Assembly (NCBI RefSeq): GCF_021130785.1
Contig: NW_025777503.1
Location: forward strand, 1 to 64,000
Source: Homalodisca vitripennis
Lineage: Eukaryota; Arthropoda; Insecta; Hemiptera; Cicadellidae
DNA length: 64,000 nt
Direction: 5' to 3'
Under the pieces are notes generated by a model. That model had not been told where the DNA came from, made no database searches, and saw nothing but the letters and a program-made list of their open reading frames with translations. Numbering within the stretch: position 1 is the stretch's first letter; each line of letters opens with the position of its first letter. Shown in pieces: positions 49,800 through 62,670 of the stretch. The position numbers were made by a program, and so were the translations under genes.

Positions 49800-50291
49800 T
49801 TATCTTAAATTTAGGCCAAATGGATTTTTTGTCTTCAACATAATTTGATGAGCTTGCTCCATGTGCTTTAATTTTAATCTGTTGTAGTTTTCATCAGGGC
49901 ATTGTGGTAGTTGGTATATTCCTTTTAATTTAAAACACTCTTCAATTTTGTATTTTTTGTGTTCTAGACAATGTCTTGCCAATGGTTTATCTTCATCCTT
50001 ATGGAAAATGTCAAACCTATGCCCTGTCATACGGATTCTTAAATGGTTCGATGTTTGGCCAATATATTGTTTGGAGCAAAACTTACAATTAATTTGGTAT
50101 ATTACATTTTTTGAATTACAGTCAATTTTGCCAATTATAGGGTAGGTCATTCCGGTACTACTGCTATTGAATTCTCTTGAAGAACTCATAATTTTACATG
50201 TTCCGCATCGTGATTTCTTACACGGATCACATCCATTTCTAGTGTAGTTGATAGATTTTGGAACTAGTGTGTTAACAAGCTTGTTTTTCAA
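49800..50291 (-). pseudogene. PLE-C GIY-YIG endonuclease domain
   Basis: This is the C-terminal 163 codons of the PLE polyprotein; it is part of the upstream frame, not a separate gene, so the first Met is internal. A Cys cluster C24-x4-C29-x2-C32 is followed by the endonuclease: VIY at 63-65, C69 and C72, YIG at 76-78, then LRIRM (84-88) and H91. These match the GIY-YIG nuclease fold of Penelope-like elements (VIY/YIG as the two half-motifs, Arg and His downstream). The terminal segment EQAHQIMLKTKNPFGLNLR matches the ends of PLE-A and PLE-B. Confidence 0.9.
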
Positions 50292-50478
50292 ATTTGGAGG
50301 TCTTCTGAAAATTACTCGAGGTGCTTTTGAAATAAAATTTGAAGTGTCAGGGGAACTTTGAAGAATATTAAATCCAATTTTTATAATAGAATTAATTTTG
50401 TGTAGACCAGGGAAGAATTGAATAATAAATTTAGGTTCTTTTGAATAATCATATGAATTTTTTTGATATTTCGGTTTA

Positions 50479-50947
50479 TTAATTTGATTTTTTTACAATT
50501 TTTTTGGGGTAATCCAAATCTTTGAAGGTTTTACTCAATTTATCAATGTAGTTTAAGAAATCACTTTGGCTTCTGCATAGTTTCTTTGCTCTTACTGACA
50601 AACTTTTTGGAATGGATTTTTTGACGTACATTGGGTGACAGCTGGAGAAATGTAGGTAAGTCATAGTGTTAGTCTCTTTTATGTGTAATTTAGTTTGGAG
50701 AAATCCAGATTCAATAAAAACATCTAAATCTAGAAACGTGACTTTAGATTTAGAATATATCCATGAAAATTTTAAAGAAGAGAACTCTTGAAGATCATTA
50801 AGAAATTGTGTTAATGAATCGTCTCCATGATCCCAGATGAAAAAAATATCATCAATATAACGTAGCAATTTTAAAGGTATTAAGCGTTGTGTATGTAAAA
50901 ATTCTTTTTCAAATAGGCCCATAAATAGACTTGCGTAAGATGGGGCC

Positions 50948-50949
<2 letters not shown>
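50479..50949 (-). pseudogene. PLE-C reverse transcriptase, C-terminal part
   Basis: The frame has 156 codons, starting where the TA tract ends. APSYASLFMGLFE (2-14) and the catalytic RYIDDIFFIW (YIDD at 31-34) are typical of Penelope-type RT. VTFLDLDVFIESG follows, then a thumb-like region ending in a Lys-rich stretch. The fingers and motif A of the RT are absent. A stop at 50479 comes from a frameshift in the poly-T/poly-A run near 50485-50510; the sequence then continues in another frame to the endonuclease (PGLHKINSIIKIGFN at about 50415-50370), so the two parts were one ORF. Confidence 0.9.

Positions 50950-50994
<45 letters not shown>
50950..50994. repeat. (TA)n microsatellite at the 5' edge of PLE-C
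   Basis: A TA tract of about 45 bp that starts right where PLE-C stops being recognisable. Confidence 0.95.
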
Positions 50995-50999
<5 letters not shown>

Positions 51000-51000
<1 letters not shown>

Positions 51001-52554
51001 AAGTAACTAAAAATAAATTAGTTTTTGAATAGCGGAAGTGTCATCAATATCCTCCACAACGCTTACAGATTTAATGCTAGTATTTAGTCATTACAGTGTA
51101 GATTTAAGAGGCTTTTAACCACTGCGAGGCTATAAAGTGACGAATATTAAAAGACTTATCTTTACTGTTCTTATGCCATTCTCATAATTTTCTCCACATC
51201 AAGAGGTAATATAATTTTTTATGAAAACCTATAACTGATTATATTTTTTCGCTAAATATTATTTTCACTAAAGGGTTATTTAATAGCAGTTTCTAGTAGT
51301 AACCTATATTAGGATTCACTGTGAAATTACTGATTTGTCCATGCTGAAGTAAAAATGATTGCACCTTATCAGTAAGGTGCTTATCTTCGCAAGTCATTAC
51401 TTGAACATGTTACCCAAAATCATACAGTGACTTACAACCAAAACTTCTTTCAAATTGAGCATGAAATTTTATACCATGGCAGACTGGTAGCTTATTTTTA
51501 AATGGAGTAATAAGTCATCATTTTAGAGTTATGCGCTTAAGAATATGTTGTTTCAGATAAGATCAGAGTAGATGTGCCATTACTTAAATCGTATAACTTT
51601 TTTTCTAGAGAGGGGGATGATTTAACGATCCTTGCCTTATATGCATTGTAGCTCAAGTAATAGTGATCGTTATAGTAAACTTAATTATTATACAGAAGTT
51701 TGCCTACAATAACTTTAAAAATATTTTATCCTTTTTGCATCAAGCTCTCTTGTCAAATATTTGACAAGAGACACAATAATGTTTCTATCCAAAGTAATGG
51801 TTAAAGTAAATGAATAGGACAGCAGGAAGACTGCTGACAGTGCAGTCAGCACCTGTGTGTGCTGGAAGGCAGTGTTGACCCAGAAAAATATCATTCTCTT
51901 TAGCTCTTCTATAATATTTATCCAAATTGTATGAATTATGCACATGTATCTCCGCTTTCAATTATAAATATATGATTGAATGATTATAAACTCCTAAGAT
52001 ATTTTATGTATTGTATTGTGGATTTTCTAATTATTACTGTATTATTGAACAAGAACTGTAAGTTAGATATCAAGTAGAAGAATCTAAACTATCGAGTAAA
52101 GTAAAATACGTACAATTCATTTTGACTTTATTGCTGATCTCAAAAATTCAAATATTTTGCCAAACTGTACTTCATCTAATATTAACTTTAATTTGTATTT
52201 TAGTTGAAAAATGTATTAATAAATTATTTTAATTTAAATTTTTAATTACCTTTCCAGATTCCTTTAGTTTTAAAGTATTCCTGCCACCTTTAAAACGAGT
52301 AGCTAGTTTTAGATTTTTAACTCGAATTTTATTATTTTTCAAATTTATTAAGATAACTGAAATTATTCCTAAGTATCCACAGTAAATGATATTGAGTCAT
52401 AGAGGTAATCCAAAAATTTTAAGTTCTTTGGGTTGGCTGTAAAGTTTGGTATTAGACTATTTATGATGTAATTTCCACTTTAAACAATCCACTTGTTGGG
52501 CATCGATTTTGTAACAGGACTGCCTGCATATTGTTGAAATAGGATTCTAATATT

Positions 52555-52555
<1 letters not shown>
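51000..52555. other. AT-rich non-coding DNA, nothing recognised
   Basis: No gene or element recognised. Confidence 0.55.
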
Positions 52556-52559
<4 letters not shown>

Positions 52560-52611
<52 letters not shown>

Positions 52612-52625
52612 CACACATATATATA
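52560..52625. repeat. (TA)n microsatellite
   Basis: A TA tract followed by tacatacacacatatatata. No PLE sequence is next to it, unlike the tracts at 8.3, 49.5, 51.0 and 58.8 kb. Confidence 0.95.
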
Positions 52626-53435
52626 ATTATATTAACAAAATACTTTATTATGTTGGTATATATTATCATAATTTAATGTGACAGGCTGACAGTGATACAT
52701 ACATGGGAAACATCTCGCAACTGAGATATAAGGTCAAGTTTAACTTATCATATTATGTATAAGTACATATACCTGTAATCATAATTTAATATGAAAGTGA
52801 ATACGAAAAAGATACATCATTAGGCAATAACTCGCAGTTCAAACGTCAGATCATCTTATCATATTATATATAATTACATATATAATAATTTAATTTACCA
52901 GAAGACATAATGAACCTTATAATTCATCACTCTGCCTAAGTCTCTTACTAACCATTCATTCCAGCTATGTTCCTTTTCTTGCTCCATGTACAATATTTAT
53001 ATCATACAGAAATTCAAAATTTACTTTTTTATTTACAGGGCATTTTCAAATATGTATAAAGTAAAATATGTGGTATATTTCATTTTTTTATACTCTAATT
53101 GTATCCTAACAGTTCTTATGTAAAGTTTTATATTGCTTTTAACAGAAATATTGCAAAACTACTAAGGTAAAAAAATTGCTGCATACAAAGTAGCTTATTT
53201 CAAAATTAATGAGCTCTTTTCACAGAGACACTACTCTTTCACGTTAATTTATTCTGTTGGCTCCTTGTTCTTTAAGGTTTTTCATTAAAATTAACTCCGT
53301 CTCTATTTACAAGCTTATAGAGGACCCATTCTTTGAATCGTATTACCTATTTTTTCCTTATTCTAAGTATATTGTAAACCTTTGTATCATTAGCTTAATG
53401 TATTGCTGGAAAAATTACGTTTCTATCCGTTTGTT

Positions 53436-53545
53436 GACACACACACGCACACACGCGCGCGCGCACACATACACACATTTATATATATAATATTATATAA
53501 TATAATAAATACATGTATATTGTATATATAATATATATATATTTC
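53436..53545. repeat. Compound microsatellite (CA)n-(CG)n-(TA)n
   Basis: cacacgcacacacgcgcgcgcg.. followed by AT-rich tata and taata runs. Frames across it are artefacts. Confidence 0.9.
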
Positions 53546-53645
53546 AAAACCGAACTGACGTATAAACTTGAAATTGGGCAGCTTTGAGATGGATGATGGT
53601 GCATGTATAAGAAAATTTTGCTCATAATAAATTGAGTGAAGATTT

Positions 53646-53745
53646 ATTGTCATCGTACTCTAGTATTGTGGTTCCTACTTCATCGGAATTCGGTGGCCGT
53701 ACTTTCTTGCATTTTTCACGTGGAACCAATTTCAAATAATTAATA
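53646..53745 (-). other. Exon-like open segment, unrecognised
   Basis: On the minus strand the 76-codon frame at 53852-53622 contains a less biased stretch, VPREKCKKVRPPNSDEVG followed by TTILEYDDN, that looks more like protein than its surroundings. I see no domain and no clear splice pair. Confidence 0.12.
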
Positions 53746-53849
53746 AAAAAAACCAGTAGTAATAAATTATGTGCACTTTTGATTGTAATCATCTCGCTCA
53801 AATGTTTCAATTGTTTTAGACTGTAATACACTATACAAATGAACAAAAA

Positions 53850-55500
53850 CATTATAATGCGTTAATAAGTTGAGAAAACTAATTCGGTCTGTGAGTCATG
53901 CTCACAGCTATAGTAAATTAAATTAAACGTAAATAAATATTGTAATTTGGAAAAGTTATTTAACTGTTGTAATTCCACAACAAAAACAGTAAGAGAAGCA
54001 GTTAATAAATAAACAAATTTACTTATTTTGACAGTGTATATTTTATATTAAGAATCAAGTATAAACTTTCGGCCGATCAGAAACGAAGTACCATTAATAG
54101 CGCCCACAACCGAAGAATAACATTTGTAGTATAGCCTCGGTCACCGTATTTGAGTTAACCGAGCCTGTTTCAGTCTCTCCCAGCACACACATACTTTCTA
54201 TGAGTTTTTGAGTGGACTTTTAGTTTTTTCGCACTCCTACGCAACCTAACTTCAAGAGGAAAGTTAATGTAATATTTAGCAAGATATCTCAGGAAAGATT
54301 TCAGCCGTTGACTTTCAGTTTTGCTTCAAATTTAACAGTGGACAATAATGAGTTCTATGTTAGTGAATTTCAAACAATAGAATTTGGCTGAGGATCTTTA
54401 GATCTACTAAATTAGGTACAGTTTTTCTCTTGTAAAATTTATTTTCTATATGATTGTCTATTTATTTGTCTTTAGAATTTAGGGATAATGAAAAACGCTT
54501 TATAATTTAAACTCAAATTGCAATCTCAATAAGAAAGTTCTTTCTCACAAACAATAAATAAGTGTTGGTTCTTTTACTTTACTTTTATAAACTGGAGCCT
54601 CAAAAGCTATTTCAATGGTAAAATTTATTATTCAATTAAGAGTTGTTCAAAGGAAGGAATTGTTTACTATATCAATTAAATGTAATTTCATATTCTTACT
54701 ATAAACTCAATTGTATTGATTTATAGTTCTCAAAGCATTATCAGTAATCCCATAAAATTCAAATTTATTAATCAAAATTTCAAATTGAGGCAATCAAAGA
54801 CCTTAAACGTGTCAAACAAAACAAGAAGAACCGACTTCCTTTTTTCATTCAAATGCCTTCATTGCATTCTCAACAACTCTTTGAACTTGCCTTCTAAATC
54901 CAAGTCGGCAATCAGTTAAGCACATTTTTTATTCTAAAAATAAGAAGTATTTAAAAAAATTTTATAGTACAGACTGGCTTATAATTATTTAACAACTATC
55001 CGTTTGTATTTTAAAATACCAGTATAATTTAAACTTTTGGATTAGTTAAGAAAAATATTCTGTTACAAACAATGACTGATATGTGTTTCCGGTCAAATAC
55101 GAATAATAAATTATGAAAGGATGAGATCAGATTGCAGATTTCGAAATGTAGTGTTATTGAATTGTTATATCACTGAACAATGGGAAATGTCTGGAAAATC
55201 TTATTTCCTTGTTATTCCTTCCATCCTCCAAAACAAACATCAAACCTGCAGAAATGGTGCCGAAACCAGAAGATTCACGATGAAGAACAATTAAATAAGA
55301 ATATATATTTTTTATGCCGATGCTTCACAGCAAGAAAATTAAAACCACGAAAGCTAATTGAAAATGCACAACTATAAGACCTCCTACATTAATCACTGTT
55401 TCTGGACTGGGTATCAACGTTACATGGAAAAGGTGTAGGCAACAGTGGAATCGTCAAACACCCTAACCCCTGACGGTGGATTTGATCACCTTAGATTGGC
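53850..55500. other. Non-coding DNA, nothing firmly recognised
   Basis: Less AT-rich patches occur at 54060-54260 and 55180-55500 without a motif I can name. Confidence 0.5.
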
Positions 55501-55513
55501 CTGTGGGTCACGG

Positions 55514-55720
55514 AATAAAATAGAATAGAATAGAACAATTTTTTTATTGAGACGAAATTAGGACCGTATGGTCCTTTCTTACATTTAATCTCTTAATCAA
55601 ACCTAATCTTAATGGTACAAAATAAGGACAGAGTACACATTGCGAATAAATAGCCACAGAAAGATCGCATACCTCATCACAGTACCTGAAAGTAAACTGT
55701 TTAATTTGTAAACTGAAAGA
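55514..55720 (-). repeat. (TAGAA)n tract and possible retroposon 3' end
   Basis: gaataaaatagaatagaatag (55514-55535) is a short pentamer repeat. It is followed by a T-run and ttattgagacgaaatta, which could be the antisense 3' end of a LINE-like element. The call rests on the tail-like repeat only. Confidence 0.25.
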
Positions 55721-56099
55721 AACAATATTTTATCTGTTCTTATTGTAATTTTATATAAAAAAAGTTTAGTTGTAAAAAAAACTACACATCTGATTCTTCA
55801 CTTTAAACGAACGTAGCGACGATCGATTTTTGTTTAGATGTCATGTTATGGATTAAAAAAAAACTGGTTGTGTTTCTGTACGATGACAATTTAATGGGCT
55901 ATCTCTGTTGTCAAATTAATAAACTTTAGCATTCACTATTAGGCCCAATTATGTCACATCATCTGTGTAATATATGCTATTTTGGTTTAATACCTATAGA
56001 CTTTTAAGAATATTTGTTATGTTTATACACGACATTAGCAGGAGTATTATATGAACTATTTTTTATGTGAAACACATGATTTTACATGTAAACTGCTCT

Positions 56100-56680
56100 T
56101 TACTTAAAGCTACAGTTTGAGTTGTTTCGGTATAATCGCTTTTGGTATCGTCTTCCCTGATAGTAGCAGTCGTGCTGGGTTCTATTCCAGGGTTGTGGTA
56201 TCGCCTTATATTTTATCTTACCCGCTCCCTCACCGTACGCTGGTAGAGATCGATGATACGCGAGGTTAAACGTTAATGAACAGAAAACTCAGACTGTCGT
56301 TAAGAGAGAATTCAGTTATTCTCACTCTTCAGTGGAACGATATCATCACCGTTTTCTATTCTATATTTCACGATTTCACGTAAATAATTGTCAATTAGAA
56401 TTGTCAACGTCCCGTTCTAAAATACGACGTTTAAAATTAAATTCTATCGTAACGACGAAGACTCAGCAATTATTTCTGCGGGAGAGAAAAACAAATTTTA
56501 ATATCGCTGGTCCGCAAGTTCTTCTATTCCACAGCCGAACCGGTCCTTGTATCGTCTGCTCGCTTCTTCAGTGTCTCTTTTTGTGCTGTGTTAAGCTGAC
56601 GTTACATTTTGACTTTACAAATATCCAAATTAAATATGAAATATATTTCACCAAAAAAAGTCCTTCTGTATACTAATAAT
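56100..56680 (+). other. Less AT-rich segment with a 114-codon frame, unrecognised
   Basis: The frame 56332-56676 begins MERYHHRFLFYISRF and has a hydrophobic, Cys-containing stretch near its end (IVCSLLQCLFLCCVKLTLHF). I cannot assign it. The upstream 56150-56330 is also less AT-rich. It could be a transposon remnant or a chance frame. Confidence 0.12.
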
Positions 56681-56699
56681 ACTAAAGTTATCGTATAAG

Positions 56700-58340
56700 G
56701 TTAACCTGATAGCAAAATATCTAAGGGTAGTTTTGAGTTATATTCCTCCCCAAATACTTTTCCTAACTAAATTTGTAAAATATTGATAATAAAATATGTA
56801 AGCTTATAAAATATTGGGTTTTTAAACGTCAAAATCCCGTTTTTTATAATAATTGCAATGGTGACGATTATAATATTTTTATAATTGTATGCAGAAAAGT
56901 TCCTCAGGCTTAGCGGAAAACTTTTGATAAAAACCTGCAGTTTTTAAGGACAGAATAACGTTAAAAATAAAATAATTATTATAAAAGTAATAATAATACA
57001 TACAAATTGGCTATTACATTTTAGTAACCTTTTGTAATCATCAATGTTATGCAAAAGCGCAATCATTTTAGGATAAGAGAAAGACGCCGGATTATGAATT
57101 GACATAATTAGCTGATTGATTTTTTGATTCATTAGCTCCACTAACAACTGTTGCAGTTCTCTTAAAAAACTTATAACGAAGCCTTTATAATGTCAACATA
57201 TGACGTATGAGACTTGTTATATGTACACCTAATACTCTCCTATGCTGGTAAACAGGAAAATCCTGCATAGACTAATCTGGCTATCAACATCAAGCGGATT
57301 ACAGCATCAGAGAGTTCCTCGAATAACATGTTTTGATCATTCAGAGTTTATTATTGAGCAGAGGATAAAAATTTTAATATCCCAATATAGACGGATTTAT
57401 AATTAAATAAGTCCTAATTTTGTTTTGTAACTTCATGGCGGACTAAAAAATAATATGATTCTAATGATTTCTCATTACTTACTAATATAAATTTACTCGA
57501 ATTTTATATTTCTACAATTAAAAGTTACAGAACTCCAAATATTTAATTAATTTACAATATCGATTAATTTCTTAAATAAATTAAGAAGTTATTACTAACA
57601 ATTTACTTTATCTTTCCGAGCAAAGATGCATCCAAACAATACAGTAACAAGAAAATAATATTATAAGTTATTTTTACAAAAAAATATGTTGTAGTGTCTG
57701 AACTTACAATCAATTGTATAAATAATTAGAAGCCCTGTATTTCAAAAGTACGACATAAGGTCCAGGCTAAACGTCAAATATACAACTTCAAGTAAAATCC
57801 CGCTATTACATTAAGGAATGACAATAGCGGGAGAGAGGGGTTGATAGGACACATAGCAGGATCGTGCAACAAGGAAGCAATCATTGGTTTTAAAGCAGAT
57901 GTATAAAAATAACCTTTCAAGATAAAATTATCTACTTTTTTACATTCCTATTTCCCATTGTTAACTGGGTTAAGATCTAAACAAACCTGTACAATTTGCC
58001 TTTTCTAAAATGATTTAATTACGTATTATTAATAATTACGTCAATTCATGATATGTATGCACACTCTTTTAGAGTTGCTTTATAACAAATATGCACTATT
58101 TGACAGCAAAACTATTTTAAGAATGATGTTTAGACATAAAAATCTGTATGTGATCTAGAACAGTGTAATATGTGTCTTTATCTTATAATATTTAATTTGT
58201 TCTCTTCAAATTAAATACTTAATAGAGTCATAGCTATTTGGTAAAATATATTTAGCTTTTCGTTATTTAGTTTTATGTGTATAATTGTAGAATAAACTAA
58301 CTTCATGTGCAAGAAATGTAGTAGTAATGCTGTAAAATAG
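56700..58340. other. AT-rich non-coding DNA, nothing recognised
   Basis: Contains one short hairpin, cccgctatt..aatagcggg, at about 57798-57829. No gene seen. Confidence 0.55.
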
Positions 58341-58352
58341 TTTTAATTAAAC

Positions 58353-58457
58353 ACTGAATGTGCTACCATTACACCCCAGAGCGCTTACTTTTTCCGATTC
58401 GATTATTTTTGTATTTGGCTGTATCTGTCACATATGGGTTTAAATAAGCAAACTAAC
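58353..58457 (-). repeat. Inverted 5' half of a tRNA-derived unit
   Basis: The minus strand holds the tRNA-like 5' half (cgctctggggtgtaatggtag, ending near 58353) preceded by part of the spacer (to actaaca at about 58457). It is joined directly to a plus-strand tRNA 3' half, so the two halves of the head now face in opposite directions. Confidence 0.85.
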
Positions 58458-58458
58458 A

Positions 58459-58499
58459 CCCGGCAAGTGAGAGATCCGGGTTCGACTCCCGGCGGAGCA
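58459..58499 (+). repeat. tRNA-like 3' half
   Basis: From ccggcaagtgagagatccgg through the T arm with B box GGTTCGACTCC to the acceptor 3' strand CGGAGCA. The 5' half is missing on this strand because of the inversion junction. Confidence 0.85.
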
Positions 58500-58683
58500 A
58501 GTACTTTTTGTGATTCAATGTTTATTGAAATGAAATAAGACTATTGCCATTTATACAATTCAATGTAAATAAAAGCCGTTTTGACAGGTATTTGGTCTTC
58601 CGATCATATGTTAGTTTGCTTATTTAAACCCATACGTGACAGATACGGCCAAATACAAAAATAATTGAATAGGAAAAAGTAAT
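58500..58683 (+). repeat. Conserved spacer between tRNA-like heads (184 bp)
   Basis: This is the most complete spacer in the window, linking two heads in the same orientation, so the full unit is about 254 bp. Blocks of it recur at 11784-11940, 37504-37676 and 49389-49456. Confidence 0.9.
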
Positions 58684-58753
58684 CGCTCTGTGGTGTAATG
58701 GTAGCACATACAGCCGGCAAGTGAGAGATCCGGGTTCAACTCCCGGCGGAGCA
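58684..58753 (+). tRNA. tRNA-like head of a tRNA-derived repeat (best copy)
   Basis: 70 nt: acceptor CGCTCTG with CGGAGCA (six of seven pairs, one G-U), A-box-like TGGTGTAATGG, D stem GTG/CAC, T stem CCGGG/CCCGG with B box GGTTCAACTCC. The acceptor, D and T arms are good, so Pol III promoter elements appear intact. The anticodon arm (tacag-ccggcaa-gtgag) pairs poorly and position 33 is not T, so no anticodon can be read. The D arm resembles Gly or Val tRNAs. It probably comes from a true tRNA but now acts as a repeat head. Confidence 0.65.
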
Positions 58754-59753
<1,000 letters not shown>

Positions 59754-59908
59754 CTTAGCCAAAAACGTCTAAATTTTAAATCAACATACATGGAACAATT
59801 GTTTAGTTCATGTCATCTGTATTTATTTTTATTACTTATTCACTGTTTATTTACTTTCGTTTGTACTGTTTTCTTTTTATATTTTTATATTTTATAAAAT
59901 TTTTGCAC

Positions 59909-59915
59909 CTGAAGA
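59909..59915 (+). ncRNA. Truncated hammerhead-like motif in the PLE-B 3' end
   Basis: Only the CTGAAGA core remains; the hairpin found in PLE-A and PLE-C is replaced by tatatttatattt. Confidence 0.35.
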
Positions 59916-59919
59916 TATA

Positions 59920-62000
59920 TTTATATTTGTTTATGAAGCACTCATATACATATTTACAAAGTTTCAACGTTAGAGGTCAGTTAGTTATTTATATATTGTT
60001 CCCACAGATAGACAGTTAAAAGATAGATTAAATTTGTCGAGATCCTCGAGTGTTTTGTTTTCACCAACGGTCAACCAATAATTAATTGACATTTATTTAA
60101 TAAAACACTGATACCCTAACCAAAGAGCATTTGACACTGCTACTAAGCAATACTCGACATAGACTAGAAACTCTCAACTAATATAAACTATTAAATAACT
60201 GACCATCAAACAGTGCTGAAACCCAAATCGTACAGCATTTAACACTTCAACTACGTTGTTTACTTGTTAGCTGAAATCTAATTTGTAAACCTTGCCGTGT
60301 CTCTATATTATTGAGGATTTTTTGTACTATCGCTTCAAAGTACGGGACTAGAGGCAGGGATAACTTTAGAGCTGAACATCAAAGTACGATATTTGAGAAT
60401 TTTTTTTCTAATTCTACATTGAAAATATAAAAAAAACGTTAAAGAATTCAAGTAACACAAGTACTGGACTACTGTTGTTTAAGGTATATTACTCCGTTGA
60501 TGAAGTCATGTTGAACCATTCTGAAGAAAGTTATTGTCATTTTATAGTAACAAAGAATAAGCCTTAGACCTATTTACCAACCCTTACCGTGAGAGTATTA
60601 TTTAAATAATATAAATGCATATAGTTGTATGACAGTTACGCATGCAATGAAAATTATAATATATTTCATACATTAAAGAATATTATTATTATTACAATAG
60701 TGTTAATCACAATATGGAGAACTCAAACGTCAAATTCGATTTGCACGCTAAACTGGACTACGCATTACGGTCCAAGTTCAGATGCCAACTACCCAGTGAT
60801 AATGAAACTACTTCACCTGCAGCACTGATTGAGTATTCTCTCTATGGTTTATATGTAAACGTATTTAAATAGAGATAACATGGGGCTATAACAATGTTAA
60901 ACGCCCCACTTGCTAATTCTGCGTGATTTGTGTTAATGGATAATCTCTTTAATTAAACAGGGAATTTACCGTGATAGCAATCACGTTGTTGTAATTAGCC
61001 TGCTTATCGATAACGAGTTTTGACAATGCTCTACATGGATGTGGTAAACTGATTATGTGCTAAAGAGCAAAATATTTTACTATTTAATCAATCGTGACGC
61101 GTCAATAATGTGCAAATCCCATAATTATTTTTTCTTGAGATATTTAACAATTATATGCTTAATCCGACTCATGGTAATTAATTATTATATAAAATATCAT
61201 CATGTTGTTATATTATTGTGTTTAAATTGTATTAAAACATGTATATTACAATTATTATAGTATAACCCATTCTTCCATGTAGTCTGAAGGTAGCGGCTTT
61301 CTAATGAAAGTCCGCTGCCCTCATTGCTAGCTGAGGTGGAGGTTGATTTACAGAGGATCTCCTTTGTGAGTAAAGTCAATATTTAATGGGGTTCACTTTG
61401 CTCGAAAACCTTTACTTAAATAAGATAATAAAAATGGCATTAAATTTAAGAGCTTTTTGATGAAAAAAAGATGCCAACAACTTTAAACAGTATAACAATA
61501 AAAGTAAAAATCGTATTAATAATAGACAGCTTATACGAGAATGGCCAGTAAAGATTATGATAATCTCACCATTACTAAAGGTGGACTAAAAAAAATAAAA
61601 TTTTCAAAATTTTCCTGTTTTTGGCCGGTTTAATGGTGTTTTACGTCATGTTTTTATGTTTAAAGTGAATCACGGGACAAGCTGTTACCCGAGACCTTAA
61701 AACCACATACGAAGTACAGAAGAAGATTTTTCACTATATATAAAGTGCTTTGTCACCAATCCAAATGTAAATATAATCCTAGACTTTCGTCTATTAGATT
61801 ATCTAATCAGTAGTTTTACCTCTGTCTAATCAACTGGGACCACAGAGGGATTACGGACCATCGCTGACTAAAGCGCTTTAGTAATTTTTGTTTAAAGTCA
61901 TGTATCTGTAAATCTTCGTTTAAGGTTGGATATTGAAGATAGAAAGTTTTAAAAGGTAATAGAATTTCGGACATTTTCAAGAGATTTGTATGTATTAATA
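59920..62000. other. AT-rich non-coding DNA, nothing recognised
   Basis: A small hairpin-like block, tagcggctttc..gaaagtccgctg, lies near 61289-61315. No gene seen. Confidence 0.5.
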
Positions 62001-62012
62001 ACTTTTCCCCAC

Positions 62013-62048
62013 CCGACGAAGAGGATCGATTCGAATTCTCGAAACGTT
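62013..62048 (+). ncRNA. Hammerhead-like motif (solo, degenerate)
   Basis: CCGACGA (one base off CUGANGA), AGAG, a loop region with gatcgattcgaatt, CTC, then GAAACG. GAG/CTC can pair. It resembles the 3' ends of some Penelope-like elements, so it may be a relic of another PLE. No PLE coding sequence is recognisable nearby. Confidence 0.2.
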
Positions 62049-62059
62049 GTGTCATTCAT

Positions 62060-62660
62060 TTTGTAACATATAGCAATAGCAAATGTCTGGAATACTGTTA
62101 CCTGCAACTATCTTAAGCTTGTGCCATTTTGGTTAAAGCACGTAAAGAAAACGAAGGATTCCTTACCTGTAAACTTATTTTTTTAATTTCTGTTAACAAG
62201 TATTGACAAAAAATTAAAAATATTGTAATAATGAATTTGCTGCCTTAAGGATTAAAGTTTTGTCAATACTCGTTATAAACAATTAATTCAATTAAATAAT
62301 AATGTCAGAATCCTATCACGGTAAATGTGCCGATTAGTTGTTTAGCAGTTCGTGGTATCCCTATGTAAATGCGTTTACATATAAATCATAGAGAGGGTGC
62401 TCAATCAGTGCGGCAGGAGAAGTGGTTTCATTATCACTGTGTAGTTGGCAATCTGAACTTTGGTACCCAACTTTAACCGTAATCTGTTGTCGAGTTTGGA
62501 TCTGACATCTGAGTGTGGAACTGTTCAAGGCACTTGAACACTCTCACCGATTTAATCTTATGTTAAATTTAGTAAGTATGTCTATGAATTACATTTAAAA
62601 TTACTTAATATTTTATTTATATTTTGAATTTGTTAAATTTCCTCAATTTAAAAAGGCCTA
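62060..62660. other. AT-rich non-coding DNA, nothing recognised
   Basis: No feature recognised. Confidence 0.5.
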
Positions 62661-62670
62661 ACCAATGTAT

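Larger units (their letters stand above)
49503..50949 (-). mobile_element. Penelope-like element C, 5'-truncated
   Basis: This is the longest PLE copy here, on the minus strand, and it lies exactly between two TA tracts (49456-49502 and 50950-50994). It holds the end of the RT domain, a Cys-rich linker, the GIY-YIG endonuclease and the 3' UTR with a hammerhead-like hairpin. The RT fingers and everything upstream are missing, and the ORF has a frameshift. PLEs use this RT plus GIY-YIG pair for target-primed insertion; 5' truncation is common in the group. Confidence 0.9.

Noticed and set aside
49948..50145. 65-codon plus-strand frame
   Set aside because: It is antisense to the PLE-C endonuclease.
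61816..62055. 79-codon minus-strand frame
   Set aside because: No domain. It overlaps the hammerhead-like site and looks like a non-coding repeat end.
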